Shown: piece by piece, positions 1-9,708 of the stretch
Layout: each line of letters begins with the position of its first letter
Position numbering within the stretch: the stretch's first letter is position 1
From: Bacterioplanes sanyensis
Lineage (GTDB): Bacteria; Pseudomonadota; Gammaproteobacteria; Pseudomonadales; Oceanobacteraceae
Assembly (NCBI RefSeq): GCF_014652515.1
Contig: NZ_BMYY01000001.1
Coordinates: 304,822-368,821 of the forward strand
Length of the DNA: 64,000 bases
Direction: 5' to 3'
Notes under the pieces: model-generated
What the model was told of the DNA's origin: nothing
Seen by the model: the letters and a program-made list of their open reading frames with translations, nothing else
The model's database searches: none
Position numbers and translations under genes: made by a program

Positions 1-342
1 TTTCAGCTGATCGCCAATGGTTTGCACTGGGTTAAGCGAGCTTTGCGGCTCTTGGAAAATCATGGCAATGCGCTTACCGCGCACGTCATTCATTTGTGCT
101 TCCGTGAGGCGGAACAAATGCGTATCACGCAGCACAATACTGCCACCTGCTACCTGCAACGCATTGGGCAGTAAGCGCATGATAGACAGTGAAGTCAGCG
201 ATTTACCGGAGCCCGACTCACCCACCAAGGCGAAAATTTCGCCTTGGTCAATATGAAAGCTGATGCCTTTGACCAGCTCGTGGCCACGTTGGCCAACGCG
301 TACTTTGAGGTCATTAACCTGCAGTACTGTATTGTTAGTCAT
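1..342 (-). CDS. Peptide ABC transporter ATP-binding protein (C-terminus cut by window edge)
   Basis: Only the first 114 residues lie in the window. A Walker A motif (GESGSGKS) is at residues 41-48 and the Q-loop (FQEPQSSLNP) at about 96-105, the form typical of Dpp/Opp/Yej-type peptide importer ATPases. It would power uptake by the two permeases encoded upstream. The ATG overlaps the stop codon of the preceding permease gene by one base (TGATG), so the two are translationally coupled. Whether it is a single-domain DppD-like subunit or a double-domain YejF-like one cannot be seen. The operon order (binding protein, B-type permease, C-type permease, ATPase) matches yejABEF, so a fused double ATPase is likely by inference. 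Confidence 0.93.
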   Translation of the reverse strand, partial: MTNNTVLQVNDLKVRVGQRGHELVKGISFHIDQGEIFALVGESGSGKSLTSLSIMRLLPNALQVAGGSIVLRDTHLFRLTEAQMNDVRGKRIAMIFQEPQSSLNPVQTIGDQLK

Positions 343-1718
343 CAGTTACCCTCCTTTACAGTCCGCGGGTCAAAGGCGTTACGTACTTCGTCTGAGAACA
401 GGTTGGCAGCCAATACCAAGGTGAACATCAACAAGAAAGCTGAAATCACTGGCCACCAAACAAATGGGTCGCGGGACAGTTCCGAGCGGGCGGCATTAAT
501 CATGTTACCCCAGCTGTGCATGCTTGGATCGACACCGACACCAATGTAAGACAGCAGTGCTTCGGCCAGTACAAACATACTGAAATCCAGCACCAGGGCG
601 ATCAGAATAATGTGGGTAATGTTGGGCAAAATATGACGGCTAATAATGTTGCCGTGGCTGACACCAAAGGCATGCGCCGCTTGCACGTATTCTAACTGGC
701 TTACCTTAAGTGTTTCGGCACGCAACAGGCGGCACAGCGTGGTCCAGCTGGTTAAGCCTAAAATGGCGCACAAGGCTAAGAACTTAAAGTCTGAGCGCAA
801 AATCGTCAGATTAAACTCTTCAGCATTGGTTTCGATGTAGACATCCACCAACAGCACCGAAGCGGCAATCAATAGAATGCTGGGGATCGAGCTTAAGGTG
901 GTGTACAGATATTGCACAATATCATCGACCAAGCCTTTAAAGTAACCGGCACTGATGCCCAAAATAATGGCAAACGGCAGCGTTACCATGGTGGCCAGAG
1001 TACCAATCAATACACCCGTGCGAATGGCTTTAATACTGCTGTACATCACGTCGGCACCGACCTTGTTGGTACCCATGACGTGATAAAACTCACTCAACTG
1101 AATCACCCAGCAAGTGAACATGCTCAAAATAGCAATGGTGATGTAGGCGGCTTTCCAAGGGATGCCATTGTCTCCATCGCTACCGCGCAGTACGTATTTA
1201 TGCAGACCAATCAGCACTGCCGCAATCAATAGCCCAGTCATCAGCGCGACCAAGGTGCGCCACAAGATATCGCCCGTGCGCTCGGATGGGTCGTCTAGGT
1301 GTTTGCCTGCATGCTCAAGACGCGGGTAATCGCGGTAAATTGAGCCATCGTCAGCTTCTAGGTTTTCTTTAGCAAACGAATAAATGGCAAATGGCGCGGA
1401 GTAGGTCTTTTCATTGCTTTCATGCAGGTTATGCAGCACGACATCCAAGACCGACTTTACTTCGCTACTGTACGCCGTGGTTTGCTCGCCTTCGCCAGAC
1501 GGTGGCAATGCTTCGCGATAGTGCAGTGAGTCGAGCAGTGCCACCAGCACGTAAAAAGCAATGACCACAAAGCTGACCATGCCGACTTTACTGGTGAAAA
1601 CAGAACGCCAGCGCTCACGGGTTTGTGGGCGCTTACGGAGTTGAATTAAAAAGGCAACGACGCTGATCACCAGTAGGTAAATCAGGACGTCACTCCAAAG
1701 AATAACCGGCTTGATCAT
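342..1718 (-). CDS. Peptide ABC transporter permease, DppC/YejE type
   Basis: The 458-residue inner-membrane protein has hydrophobic segments near residues 10-26, 47-63, 152-171 and 190-207, then the usual permease domain at about 230-445. The ATPase-contacting EAA loop (EYVQAAHAFG...HILPN) is at 343-366. It forms the translocation pore with the B-type permease encoded just upstream (4-bp overlap, 1715-1718). It is longer than E. coli YejE (about 340 residues). The extra length is the N-terminal 200 residues, which carry additional membrane segments and a soluble loop (about 65-150). Substrate is unknown; oligopeptides are inferred from the family. Confidence 0.92.
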   Translation of the reverse strand: MIKPVILWSDVLIYLLVISVVAFLIQLRKRPQTRERWRSVFTSKVGMVSFVVIAFYVLVALLDSLHYREALPPSGEGEQTTAYSSEVKSVLDVVLHNLHESNEKTYSAPFAIYSFAKENLEADDGSIYRDYPRLEHAGKHLDDPSERTGDILWRTLVALMTGLLIAAVLIGLHKYVLRGSDGDNGIPWKAAYITIAILSMFTCWVIQLSEFYHVMGTNKVGADVMYSSIKAIRTGVLIGTLATMVTLPFAIILGISAGYFKGLVDDIVQYLYTTLSSIPSILLIAASVLLVDVYIETNAEEFNLTILRSDFKFLALCAILGLTSWTTLCRLLRAETLKVSQLEYVQAAHAFGVSHGNIISRHILPNITHIILIALVLDFSMFVLAEALLSYIGVGVDPSMHSWGNMINAARSELSRDPFVWWPVISAFLLMFTLVLAANLFSDEVRNAFDPRTVKEGN

Positions 1719-2689
1719 GACAACTTCACCCTCGGATCAACCAATGTGTAGGAGATGTCGGTCAGTAACAGACCAATGATGTAGAGGACAGACCCTAAGA
1801 AAACCATGGAGCGCACAATGGCAAAATCCTGTGCGTTAATGGCGTCTAGGGTGTAGCTGCCAAGACCGGGAATACCAAAGAAGGACTCCACCAGCAGGCT
1901 GCCCATAAACAGTGATGGAATGATTACCACCACACTGGTCAGTACCGGGATCATGCCGTTCGGCAACAAATGACGGAACAGAACGGTTAACTCAGGCACA
2001 CCTTTAGCGCGCGCGGTACGAATGTAATCTTTATTCGCTTCTTCAATAAACACCGTGCGGTACAAACGTGTACCAGCACCGATACCTGCGATGACACCAA
2101 CAATCACCGGCAGAAGAACGAAGCGCCAAGGCTCCTCAGGCAAGTAGCCCGAAATAGGCACCAGTGCCCACAGCTTGGCGAAAAAGAACTGACCACCAAT
2201 CACATAAAACACCGGTGAAATCGATAGCAGCATCACGCACAAAGCCATCGCTGCGACTTCAAAGCTGGTGGCACGGAACATCACCACCAGCAAGGCAACG
2301 CAGATATTGACCAGAATGCCGACAATAAAGGTCGGGATGGATACCGCCAACGATGGCCACATGCGCTCTTTGATGTCAGCACTGATGGAGCGGCCCTCAT
2401 CGGACTTACCGAACTCAAACGCCAGTAGCTTGATCGACTTTTCAAAGAAGATGGTTTGGGTCAAGGTACCCATACCCTCTGCTTCACTATTAATAAACAG
2501 CGGCTGATCGTAGCCACGTTCTGCTTTCCACTGTTCAATGTCTGCTTCGGTGACGTGCTTTTCACCCAGCTGTACCCGCGCCATTTGGTCTGGGGTATTG
2601 ACCATAAAGAACAAAGCGAAGGTCAGCAGATTAACGCCAATCAGAATTGGGATGGCGTACAACAAACGCCGGATAATATAAGTAGCCAT
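1715..2689 (-). CDS. Peptide ABC transporter permease, DppB/YejB type
   Basis: The 324-residue membrane protein starts with the characteristic MATYIIRRLLYAIPILIGVN segment of DppB-like subunits. It has further membrane spans around 115-160, 190-210, 245-270 and 290-315. The EAA loop (DYIRTARAKG...RHLLPN) is at about 221-244. It pairs with the C-type permease, whose ATG overlaps its stop. The start lies 7 bases after the stop of the upstream lipoprotein gene, so all four genes form one minus-strand operon. Confidence 0.93.
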   Translation of the reverse strand: MATYIIRRLLYAIPILIGVNLLTFALFFMVNTPDQMARVQLGEKHVTEADIEQWKAERGYDQPLFINSEAEGMGTLTQTIFFEKSIKLLAFEFGKSDEGRSISADIKERMWPSLAVSIPTFIVGILVNICVALLVVMFRATSFEVAAMALCVMLLSISPVFYVIGGQFFFAKLWALVPISGYLPEEPWRFVLLPVIVGVIAGIGAGTRLYRTVFIEEANKDYIRTARAKGVPELTVLFRHLLPNGMIPVLTSVVVIIPSLFMGSLLVESFFGIPGLGSYTLDAINAQDFAIVRSMVFLGSVLYIIGLLLTDISYTLVDPRVKLS

Positions 2690-2696
2690 GAATTAA

Positions 2697-4850
2697 TTAT
2701 TCTCCAATCGTCTGTTTCTGGCGGCGCTGATACACCATGATGGCGGGGAAAATAAGGGCAGCCAGCAACAAAATCACCAACACCAGAGGCACTAGGTTGG
2801 GTTTGTTCCATTCGCGTTGCTTTTGCTGACGCAGCTCAGGATCAATCTTGATGTATTTCAAAGTGGCCTTAGAAATACCGTGCAGCTTGCTGTTGCTGAC
2901 CCAAGCATTATTAAGCATGTAGTCATGACCGTGGAACATGGATGTCCAAGGCGCTTCAGTACGCAAAATATCAATCATTTCGCGAATAACCTCCATGCGC
3001 TCAGGACCGTTTGGCAACAGCTTCATCTGAGCAAACAGCTCATCGTAGCGAGCGTTTTTGAAGTTGGTGGCATTGACACCAGACTTGGAATCTACCTGTG
3101 CATTCGGGCCATGCAGCAGGAACAGGAAGTTTTCAGGATCTGGGTAATCGGCCAGCCAACCAAAGAAGAAGATTTGCGCGTTACCGGTTTCCAGTTTTTC
3201 TTTAAAGCGGTTGTAGTCGGTGGCGCGAATATTGAGTTGCAAATCAATTTTGTTGAATTGCTTCTGCATCCACGCCAGGCGCGCTTTGGTGCTGCTGGTT
3301 GAGGTAATATCAAGATTGAGCACCAGCGGCTCGCCGGTTTCGGCGTCGCGGCCATCTGGATAACCGGCTTCAGCCAGCAAGCGTTTAGCTTCTTCAATGG
3401 ATTTGCGCTGTGGCTTGCCATCTACCCAATCGTAAACCAGTGGGTTAATGCCTTCTTCGCCGACCTGATGACCAAAAATACCAGGTGGAACAGGGCTCAT
3501 GCCTGGCTCACCACGGCCATTAAGGAAAATCTGAATAAACTCTTCAGTGTCGTAAGCAATGGCAATGGCCTGACGCAGTTTGCGTGCTCTTTCTGAGTCA
3601 CCACCGACAACCGGGTCAAGCATGTTCATGCCGAGATAAAAGGTGGAAGGGCGCGTCGCTTTGTCGAGATGCACGCCTTTAGAACGCATGTCATCGCTAA
3701 GATTAATGCCATCGCTGCTCATATCAACCGCTTGGTCGAAGCTGTCATTGCTGATGCCAGAGCGGTCGTAGTAGCCCTGCATAAACTTGGTCCAAATGGG
3801 GATGGCTTCTTTTTCTAAGCGGTACACGGCGCGGTCAATAAAGGGCACTTTTTGGCCAGCATCGGCCAGCAAACCGTTATGCTGATCTTCTGGCATACCC
3901 TCTGTCGGGTAGAAATCGTCGCGGAAATTAGGATTGCGCTGCAGCACAATTTGAGAGTTCGGGTTGTTTTCCACCATCATAAAGGCACCGGTACCGACTG
4001 GGTGCCAGTCGAGGGTGATGTTGCGTTCAGGCAAGCCAGGCAGGTGATAGAAGCGGTCAACTTCCCAGGGTACGGGAGCAAAGAAATGGAAAGCTAACCA
4101 ATACTGGAACTGTGGGTATACACCTTTTAACTTAATGCGGAAGCGGTAATCGTCGACCTTTTCCAAGCCTGCCATTTCCAGTTCACGCAAGTCCAACCAA
4201 TCGTTGCTGCCCATGTTTTCACGGCGGGCGGCGACCTCTTCGCTGAACTCTTTCATGCCCACAATGTATTTACTTAGCAGACCGCGCAGAGGGGCCAGAC
4301 GTTTGGGGTCGGCCAGGCGTTTGATCTGATAAATGTAATCATCCGCGGTCAGCTCTTGGGTACCCATTTCGGTGAAATCTTTCAGAGTACGGTAAGCGCT
4401 GCTTTCTTCGGCATTGGCAAAGTCGTAATAAAAGCTGCCATCGTCGTTGCGCGCAAAAGAGGGATGCGGTTGATACATGATGCCAGGCTTAAGTGTGAGG
4501 TCATAGACACTGTAAGCTGGGTTTTCAGCATCCTCGGGTAAGCGGTTGCCCTCTTCGTCAAGAAAATAGAGCTCGGGCATCTGGGTAAGCGTGGCCGGCT
4601 CTAGCTCATACGGACGTTTAAGGTAGTGATACTGCAGCGGCGGCTCGTACACTTGGTCGATGAACTGAGATTCATCAGCACTGTAGGAGCGCGCTGGGTC
4701 CAAATGTTTTGGACGTTCGCTGAAGTTGGAATACAGCACCACTTCATCGCGGTCTGCACTGGGGTGTGGGTTATTCCATATTGCATCGCCACAGCCACTC
4801 ACCATTAAGGAGAGGGCCAACAATGCGCTAAGTCGTTGAACAAGGTTCAT
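2697..4850 (-). CDS. Extracellular solute-binding lipoprotein of peptide ABC importer (family 5)
   Basis: This 717-residue SBP_bac_5-type protein captures oligopeptides for the importer. A lipobox (MVSGC, Cys20) marks it as a lipoprotein. The body shows family-5 features such as the early SERPKHLDPARSYS segment and the late FFFGWLADYPDPENFLFLLHG segment. Unusually, the C-terminus carries a second hydrophobic span (about 687-707, LVPLVLVILLLAALIFPAIM) followed by basic residues, so the protein may be anchored at both ends. It is over 100 residues longer than E. coli YejA. It is the first gene of the operon. Confidence 0.92.
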   Translation of the reverse strand: MNLVQRLSALLALSLMVSGCGDAIWNNPHPSADRDEVVLYSNFSERPKHLDPARSYSADESQFIDQVYEPPLQYHYLKRPYELEPATLTQMPELYFLDEEGNRLPEDAENPAYSVYDLTLKPGIMYQPHPSFARNDDGSFYYDFANAEESSAYRTLKDFTEMGTQELTADDYIYQIKRLADPKRLAPLRGLLSKYIVGMKEFSEEVAARRENMGSNDWLDLRELEMAGLEKVDDYRFRIKLKGVYPQFQYWLAFHFFAPVPWEVDRFYHLPGLPERNITLDWHPVGTGAFMMVENNPNSQIVLQRNPNFRDDFYPTEGMPEDQHNGLLADAGQKVPFIDRAVYRLEKEAIPIWTKFMQGYYDRSGISNDSFDQAVDMSSDGINLSDDMRSKGVHLDKATRPSTFYLGMNMLDPVVGGDSERARKLRQAIAIAYDTEEFIQIFLNGRGEPGMSPVPPGIFGHQVGEEGINPLVYDWVDGKPQRKSIEEAKRLLAEAGYPDGRDAETGEPLVLNLDITSTSSTKARLAWMQKQFNKIDLQLNIRATDYNRFKEKLETGNAQIFFFGWLADYPDPENFLFLLHGPNAQVDSKSGVNATNFKNARYDELFAQMKLLPNGPERMEVIREMIDILRTEAPWTSMFHGHDYMLNNAWVSNSKLHGISKATLKYIKIDPELRQQKQREWNKPNLVPLVLVILLLAALIFPAIMVYQRRQKQTIGE

Positions 4851-5693
4851 GGTGATTACTCGGACTCGGTTACTGTGACAGCTTGTGGCCGCTACACAGC
4901 CAGTTCGGTTAATTTATCTAGGTTACTTCTGCGTTTCGCCGCTCGCATAAAACGACGAAAAATCAGAGGCTTCCAAGTGCCTATTGGGCAGCGTTGCATC
5001 CCTTAGCATAAAGTAAGCCAGCAGTGGTAAGCCGCTGGCAAAGTCGGCAAATGTACGGCTTTGCCCTGGGTCTGGCAAGTCGCATTGGTACTAATACGGG
5101 CTCACTTATGGTGCTTGAGTCTCGCTTCTAATACCTATATCACCAAGAGCATATGCCCATGTGGCAGGCCCTGTGGCCGACGTTACCGGCGTTTGTTGGC
5201 CTCGATTTGCACTCGTTCAAACTCACGCAGAATCAAAGGCTTGCAGATTCTTATAGGGTTATTAATAGAAATGTCTATATTTCGAGGGGTAACACTTGTT
5301 TGTTAACTCATGGCTACGAAAGGTTACACATGCACCAATTTGTTACCTTGTTGTTACCGGATGCATCAAAGTGGTGCGAAAAACAAGGGGTGGAATCGAA
5401 GAAAGTTCGGATGTGGCCCAATAAGAAAAAACTAATCAGCAAAAAGTGCTGAAAGTGCCGCTCAGCCCCATGTTGATGGGTTTATTTATTTAGTGAATGA
5501 TCAGGTTGTTTATAATTTATGGAACTGACTAGCAACTCTATATGAACTATCTGTTACATTGGCCCATGTTCTGCTTTGGGAAGCCTGAAAGTTTCCGTTA
5601 CAGCGGAGATAAAAACAGACGTGTTGCGTGACATGCAGCACCGAGAACGAAGAAGAAGCCTCGACCAACGGGCTTCAACTTGGAGAGAATCTA
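4851..5693. other. Intergenic region between ABC operon and TonB receptor, no gene seen
   Basis: No convincing gene was found in these 843 bases between divergent transcription units. About 40 bases around 4950-5000 and 5215-5260 are loosely alike (both contain AATCA.AGGCTT and end near TATTGGG or TATAGGG). A cluster of GTTAC-type words lies at 5285-5360: GGTAACA, GGTTACA and two TGTTACC. Together these form inverted and direct repeats that could bind a regulator of the receptor gene. A possible promoter for that gene is at 5488-5516. Confidence 0.5.
5488..5516 (+). promoter_or_regulatory. Possible sigma70 promoter of the TonB receptor gene
   Basis: A perfect TATAAT is at 5511-5516. The -35 position 17 bases upstream is weak (ATTTAG or TTTAGT). 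If used, transcription starts near 5523 and gives a leader of about 170 bases before the ATG at 5694. Confidence 0.4.
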
Positions 5694-8309
5694 ATGAGAA
5701 AAACCCTTCTGTCCCGAGCCATTATCCTCGGTTCGATCGGTACAGCATCCTTGGCCGCTGTGCCAATGGTGTCGATGGCTGCAGAAACCCAGTCAAAAGA
5801 GGTCATCGAGGAAGTAATCGCAACTGGTTCACGGATTTCAACCACTGTCAATGATTCACCTCGCCCAGTTACCGTTCTAGATGGTGATGCAATGGCGGCT
5901 GCTGGTTTGGAAAACGTCGCAGATGCTTTGCGCAACACGCCATACAACTCGCTGGGTTCTTATCGTGAGCAGTCTGGTTCCAGCTTCGGTGGCGCCGCTT
6001 TGATCGATTTGCGTGGCTTAGGCGCAGACCGCACAGCTGTGTTGATTAACGGTCGCCGAGTCCCTGGTACGCCTTTTACTGGTTCTTCAGCAGTTGACTT
6101 GAACACCATCCCTATGTCAGCAGTAGAGCGGATTGAGGTATTGACCGATAGCGCCTCAGCTGTTTATGGTGCGGATGCCATTGGTGGTGTTGTTAACATC
6201 ATCATGAAAAGCGATTACAACGGCACCAAAGTCAAATACAGTCGTGAGCAAGGCTCACATGGTGATGAAAACACCAATGCTGTGAAAGTGACTTATGGCG
6301 CCTCAGATAAGGACTCTAGCCTAGTATTCTCCCTCGATTGGCAGCGTAAGGACCCTGTGTATGCTGCGAATCGCGACTACTCGAAGTCAAGTTTCACTAA
6401 CGATAAGCCGGCTATTTCTTCAACTAGCGGTATCAGTGCGGGTGGTAATACCGGATTTAACACCGAGTTTACCGAGTCTTTCCTAGTCGATGACTGTTCG
6501 CGAGACGGATTTGTGATCGTTAAGGATGCATTTGGCACTTCTGGTGACGTGTGTGGTTATGATTACACCAGCTCTGCTGCTATCACGATGGGATCTGAGC
6601 GCTTCTCCACTTTTATGAATGCGCGCCAGAATATTGGTGAAACCCATACTCTGTTTTTAGAAAATCGCATCAGTAAAATGGAAACTTTCGGTCGATTTGC
6701 ACCAGCCGTTGGTTTCTTCCGTATTGCTGAGGATGCGCCGCTGAACGACCGTGGCGAAGCTTATGACTTGTTCCACCGCTTTACAGCGCATGGTCCTCGT
6801 GACGACAGTACGACGGCTATTCAGTTTGATACCACTGTTGGTATTGAAGGCCAAATATTCGATACAGGTATCAACTATAGTGTGGCTGCTCAGCAGTACA
6901 ACTATGACGCTAACGAAGAGGGTCGGACCTATATCATCAAGTCTGAGATTGAGCGCTTGGTGGCGGATGGTGAGTATGACTTCCTGAATCCGAGTAGCGA
7001 AGACAACCGTGACGCTGTGAACAAGAGTGCGGCGACACTGTCTCGTGATCTGGCCACTGACTATTACGCCTTCATGGTTAACTTCGATGGTGAGTTGGAC
7101 TTTGGCTTAAGCTCAAACGTAGGTTGGGCGGTTGGTATCGAAACCGCACGAGAAGAGTATCGTGACTTGTATGATACTCAACGCGAAGCTCAGAACATCA
7201 TCGGCTCTGCTGGTAACTCTGCTTCTGGTGATCGTGATCGCTGGGCGGCCTATGGTGAAATGTTCCTGCCGATTACTTACGAGTTTGATGTAACTGTTGC
7301 TGCTCGCTTTGACGACTACAGCGACTTTGACTCTCAGTTGTCTCCGCAAATTGCATTGCGATATTCGCCATTTGAGCGCCTGACTTTGCGTGCTTCTGCT
7401 GGTCAAGGGTTTAAAGCCCCAAACCTGACGGACATCTACTCGAAGCCTGCGCAATCATTTGAAAACTTCAAAGATACCACTCGTTGTGCAGCACAGGGCA
7501 TTTCTGATGATGACTGTGAAACAGCCCAGTACGAAGTTTACCAAACGGGTAACCCTGAGCTGGAGGCAGAAACTTCAACCTCGATCAACTTTGGTATATT
7601 TGCTGAGCCAGTTGATAACCTGATGGTTAGTTTGGACTGGTACCAGGTGAAAGTAGACGATGTGATCGCTAGCCTCAGCGAGCAAGACATCATGACTCTG
7701 GAGCAATCTGGTAGCTTGCCAGCTGGTATTATTGTTAACCGTAACCCTAGTGAAAATGGCGTTCCGGGTACACTGTTGCGTTGTGTAACAGGCAATCCCC
7801 CAGAGTGTGGTTTGATCAACGCCGTGGCCAACCTGAACAGCCAAGAAGTTAGCGGTATGGACTTGCGTGTTCAGTACAGCCTCGATACCAACTTTGGTAT
7901 CTTTAACCCTGAGTTGCAGGTGGCAAAACTACGCACCTATACAGAAGAAACCCCTTTCGCAACACTGCGTCGCGTTGGTACAGCAACCAGCTCAACGGGC
8001 TATCCTGAGTTTCGCGCCAGTGCAACCATGGGCTATTCCTACGGCGCTATTGATGCCAACTGGGTATACAACTACACCGACGGTGTAGAGACGTCGACTG
8101 GTGATAAGTACGACGCTTGGGGTATGCACACTGTAAACGTTGTTTGGAATGCAATGAGCAACGCCAAAGTATCCTTCGGTATTCGTAACGTGACAGATGA
8201 AGATCCATCTATCGCTGGCGACAACTGGGATGCATCCCGTGAGATTGCGCTGAGTCTCTATGACACGGCAGGTCGCACGTTCTTAGGTTCTGTTGAATAC
8301 GAGTTCTAA
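5694..8309 (+). CDS. TonB-dependent outer membrane receptor
   Basis: The 871-residue receptor has a signal peptide (cleavage about residue 30, after SMAA). A TonB-box-like stretch (EEVIATGSR) is at about 39-47 and the plug domain at about 55-170 (LIDLRGLGADRTAVLINGRR; VERIEVLTDSASAVYGADAIGG). A long beta-barrel ends in the terminal aromatic signature VEYEF. The start at 5694 is chosen over an in-frame ATG at 5628 because it gives the signal peptide directly and has GGAGAG 6 bases upstream. Three loop Cys pairs (for example RCAAQGISDDDC) suggest disulphide-stapled external loops. Ligand is unknown. The large barrel and lack of siderophore genes nearby fit receptors for peptides or sugars; the divergent peptide ABC importer makes a peptide ligand attractive, but this is inference. 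Confidence 0.93.
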   Translation: MRKTLLSRAIILGSIGTASLAAVPMVSMAAETQSKEVIEEVIATGSRISTTVNDSPRPVTVLDGDAMAAAGLENVADALRNTPYNSLGSYREQSGSSFGGAALIDLRGLGADRTAVLINGRRVPGTPFTGSSAVDLNTIPMSAVERIEVLTDSASAVYGADAIGGVVNIIMKSDYNGTKVKYSREQGSHGDENTNAVKVTYGASDKDSSLVFSLDWQRKDPVYAANRDYSKSSFTNDKPAISSTSGISAGGNTGFNTEFTESFLVDDCSRDGFVIVKDAFGTSGDVCGYDYTSSAAITMGSERFSTFMNARQNIGETHTLFLENRISKMETFGRFAPAVGFFRIAEDAPLNDRGEAYDLFHRFTAHGPRDDSTTAIQFDTTVGIEGQIFDTGINYSVAAQQYNYDANEEGRTYIIKSEIERLVADGEYDFLNPSSEDNRDAVNKSAATLSRDLATDYYAFMVNFDGELDFGLSSNVGWAVGIETAREEYRDLYDTQREAQNIIGSAGNSASGDRDRWAAYGEMFLPITYEFDVTVAARFDDYSDFDSQLSPQIALRYSPFERLTLRASAGQGFKAPNLTDIYSKPAQSFENFKDTTRCAAQGISDDDCETAQYEVYQTGNPELEAETSTSINFGIFAEPVDNLMVSLDWYQVKVDDVIASLSEQDIMTLEQSGSLPAGIIVNRNPSENGVPGTLLRCVTGNPPECGLINAVANLNSQEVSGMDLRVQYSLDTNFGIFNPELQVAKLRTYTEETPFATLRRVGTATSSTGYPEFRASATMGYSYGAIDANWVYNYTDGVETSTGDKYDAWGMHTVNVVWNAMSNAKVSFGIRNVTDEDPSIAGDNWDASREIALSLYDTAGRTFLGSVEYEF

Positions 8310-8336
8310 TTAAATAACTCCTATTGAGCACACTAA

Positions 8337-8367
8337 AGCGGATACGTTTAACGTATCCGCTTTTTTT
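8337..8367 (+). terminator. Intrinsic terminator of the TonB receptor gene
   Basis: A perfect 10-bp stem (AGCGGATACG / CGTATCCGCT) with a 5-base loop at 8337-8361 is followed by six T. It lies 28 bases after the stop codon. Confidence 0.93.
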
Positions 8368-8458
8368 GTATCTCTACGTTATGTCTTCGCTGCTGCTTAG
8401 GTGCCTGTATTGGCGAACGATTAAGAGTTTAAAAGTTGGCTATTTGAATATGGCCATG

Positions 8459-9475
8459 TCACTGCATTGCTGGTAGTAGTTGCTCATCTGTCACCGAGCT
8501 CTGGCTGTTTAATTCTGATTCTTCCTTTGCTTTTTCTACGGCTATAGGTGCGCTAACTGACTGGGAATGCCACCGCGACGGTGCACACCCTTTCCATTTC
8601 TTAAACGCCTTAGAAAAATTCGCCACATTGGCATAGCCCAACCGTTGCGCGATGTCGCTTACTGAGAGCTGGCCTTGATTTAGCCATTGGCAAGCGAGGC
8701 GCAAGCGCAGATCGCTCAGCAACTCCTGATAACAGCATTGGCAATCTTGTAAGCGGCGTTTGAACGTGCGCTCCGATAGCAATAAGCGCTGCGCGATGTG
8801 TTGCTGTAAAGGCGGATTGGTCAGGTTGGCTCGCAGGGCATTTAGAGTTTTTTCGACCACCACACGAGCCGGCGTCAGCGGTGCATTGGCGGCAGTGTTG
8901 GATGATGGCAGCGCCTCTGTGCCGAGCTGCATTTGCCATGGCCAAAACGGTGCGGTGTTCGACAGCGCCAGGTTGTCGCTAGCAAACTCGATGGGCAGTG
9001 GTATATAGAGGGCATACAGATGGGCGTGGGCCGGTTTGGCAAATGGCAAATGCAGCACCAGCTGATCGTGATCGCGACTGATTGGGTAGCGGCTATGGGT
9101 GTACGCCAGCAGCAGCTCCGTTAGACCACACGGATCGTTGACGGCTAAGCGCCAGTGCCATTGCACTGTTTGGGCTTGTATCTCAAAGCGCCAAAGTTGT
9201 TCTAGCGGAGAGCTGCGCGGCAGTCGTTGTGGCGTTTCTAAGCCATGTTGTAGACCCAGCAGCATGCCAAACTCCAACATTAATGCCGGGTTACCGGTCA
9301 AATCTTGTGCTTGGCGGAGCAAGGCGACTAAATCGTTCCAGTTGGGCGGTTGATGGGCGCTTCCGAGCCAGTCTTGAAGTTTCGGCAGTTGCTTATGCGG
9401 TTGGCGAATGCCATTGCGAGCCAGCACCGTCAAAGCCAGATGCAAGGTTTCTCGTGGGCAGTGAGTGGCATCCAT
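8459..9475 (-). CDS. AraC family transcriptional regulator with N-terminal arabinose-binding-like domain
   Basis: The chosen start (ATG at 9475, 338 residues) fits the usual length of AraC proteins with the Arabinose_bd-type ligand domain. An upstream in-frame start at 9616 would add 47 residues not typical of the family. The C-terminal double helix-turn-helix is clear (IAQRLLLSERTFKRRLQD and SVSDIAQRLGYANVANFSKA, then the FKKWKGCAPSRWH signature). The gene diverges from the RND efflux pair that begins at 9709, so control of that pump is the simplest inference. The ribosome site is weak (AGGTG about 9 bases upstream). A Gln/Ser-rich tail follows the DNA-binding domain. Confidence 0.85.
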   Translation of the reverse strand: MDATHCPRETLHLALTVLARNGIRQPHKQLPKLQDWLGSAHQPPNWNDLVALLRQAQDLTGNPALMLEFGMLLGLQHGLETPQRLPRSSPLEQLWRFEIQAQTVQWHWRLAVNDPCGLTELLLAYTHSRYPISRDHDQLVLHLPFAKPAHAHLYALYIPLPIEFASDNLALSNTAPFWPWQMQLGTEALPSSNTAANAPLTPARVVVEKTLNALRANLTNPPLQQHIAQRLLLSERTFKRRLQDCQCCYQELLSDLRLRLACQWLNQGQLSVSDIAQRLGYANVANFSKAFKKWKGCAPSRWHSQSVSAPIAVEKAKEESELNSQSSVTDEQLLPAMQ

Positions 9476-9658
9476 GGTTGCGCACCTGAGTTGAGCTAGA
9501 GCTTTTACTCTAATGGCTTGCCTGACAAGATCAATGTCAGATCTGGCGAGTTTCCTCCGCTCTCCGGCATAAATAGACCTGCAAAGTCGATCACTTTCGT
9601 CGTTTTCTGTGTGCAACAGTACGTTGATGTTGACCCTCTGCCACAGCTGTGGCCAGAT

Positions 9659-9677
9659 ATGTTTTCAGTGTAAACAT
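9659..9677. promoter_or_regulatory. Inverted repeat, candidate operator upstream of the RND genes
   Basis: ATGTTT and AAACAT arms are separated by 7 bases in the gap between the AraC gene and the adaptor gene. Such TGTTTA-like repeats often serve TetR- or AraC-type efflux regulators. The assignment is inference. Confidence 0.4.
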
Positions 9678-9708
9678 TTCTGTACTCCGGCTGATAAGAG
9701 GAACAACA

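Noticed and set aside
5520-5693. Riboswitch (for example cobalamin) in the TonB receptor leader
   Set aside because: No recognisable consensus boxes were seen; only an unexplained long leader.
9505-9616. Longer AraC product starting at 9616
   Set aside because: It adds 47 residues not typical of the family and reaches into the divergent promoter region.
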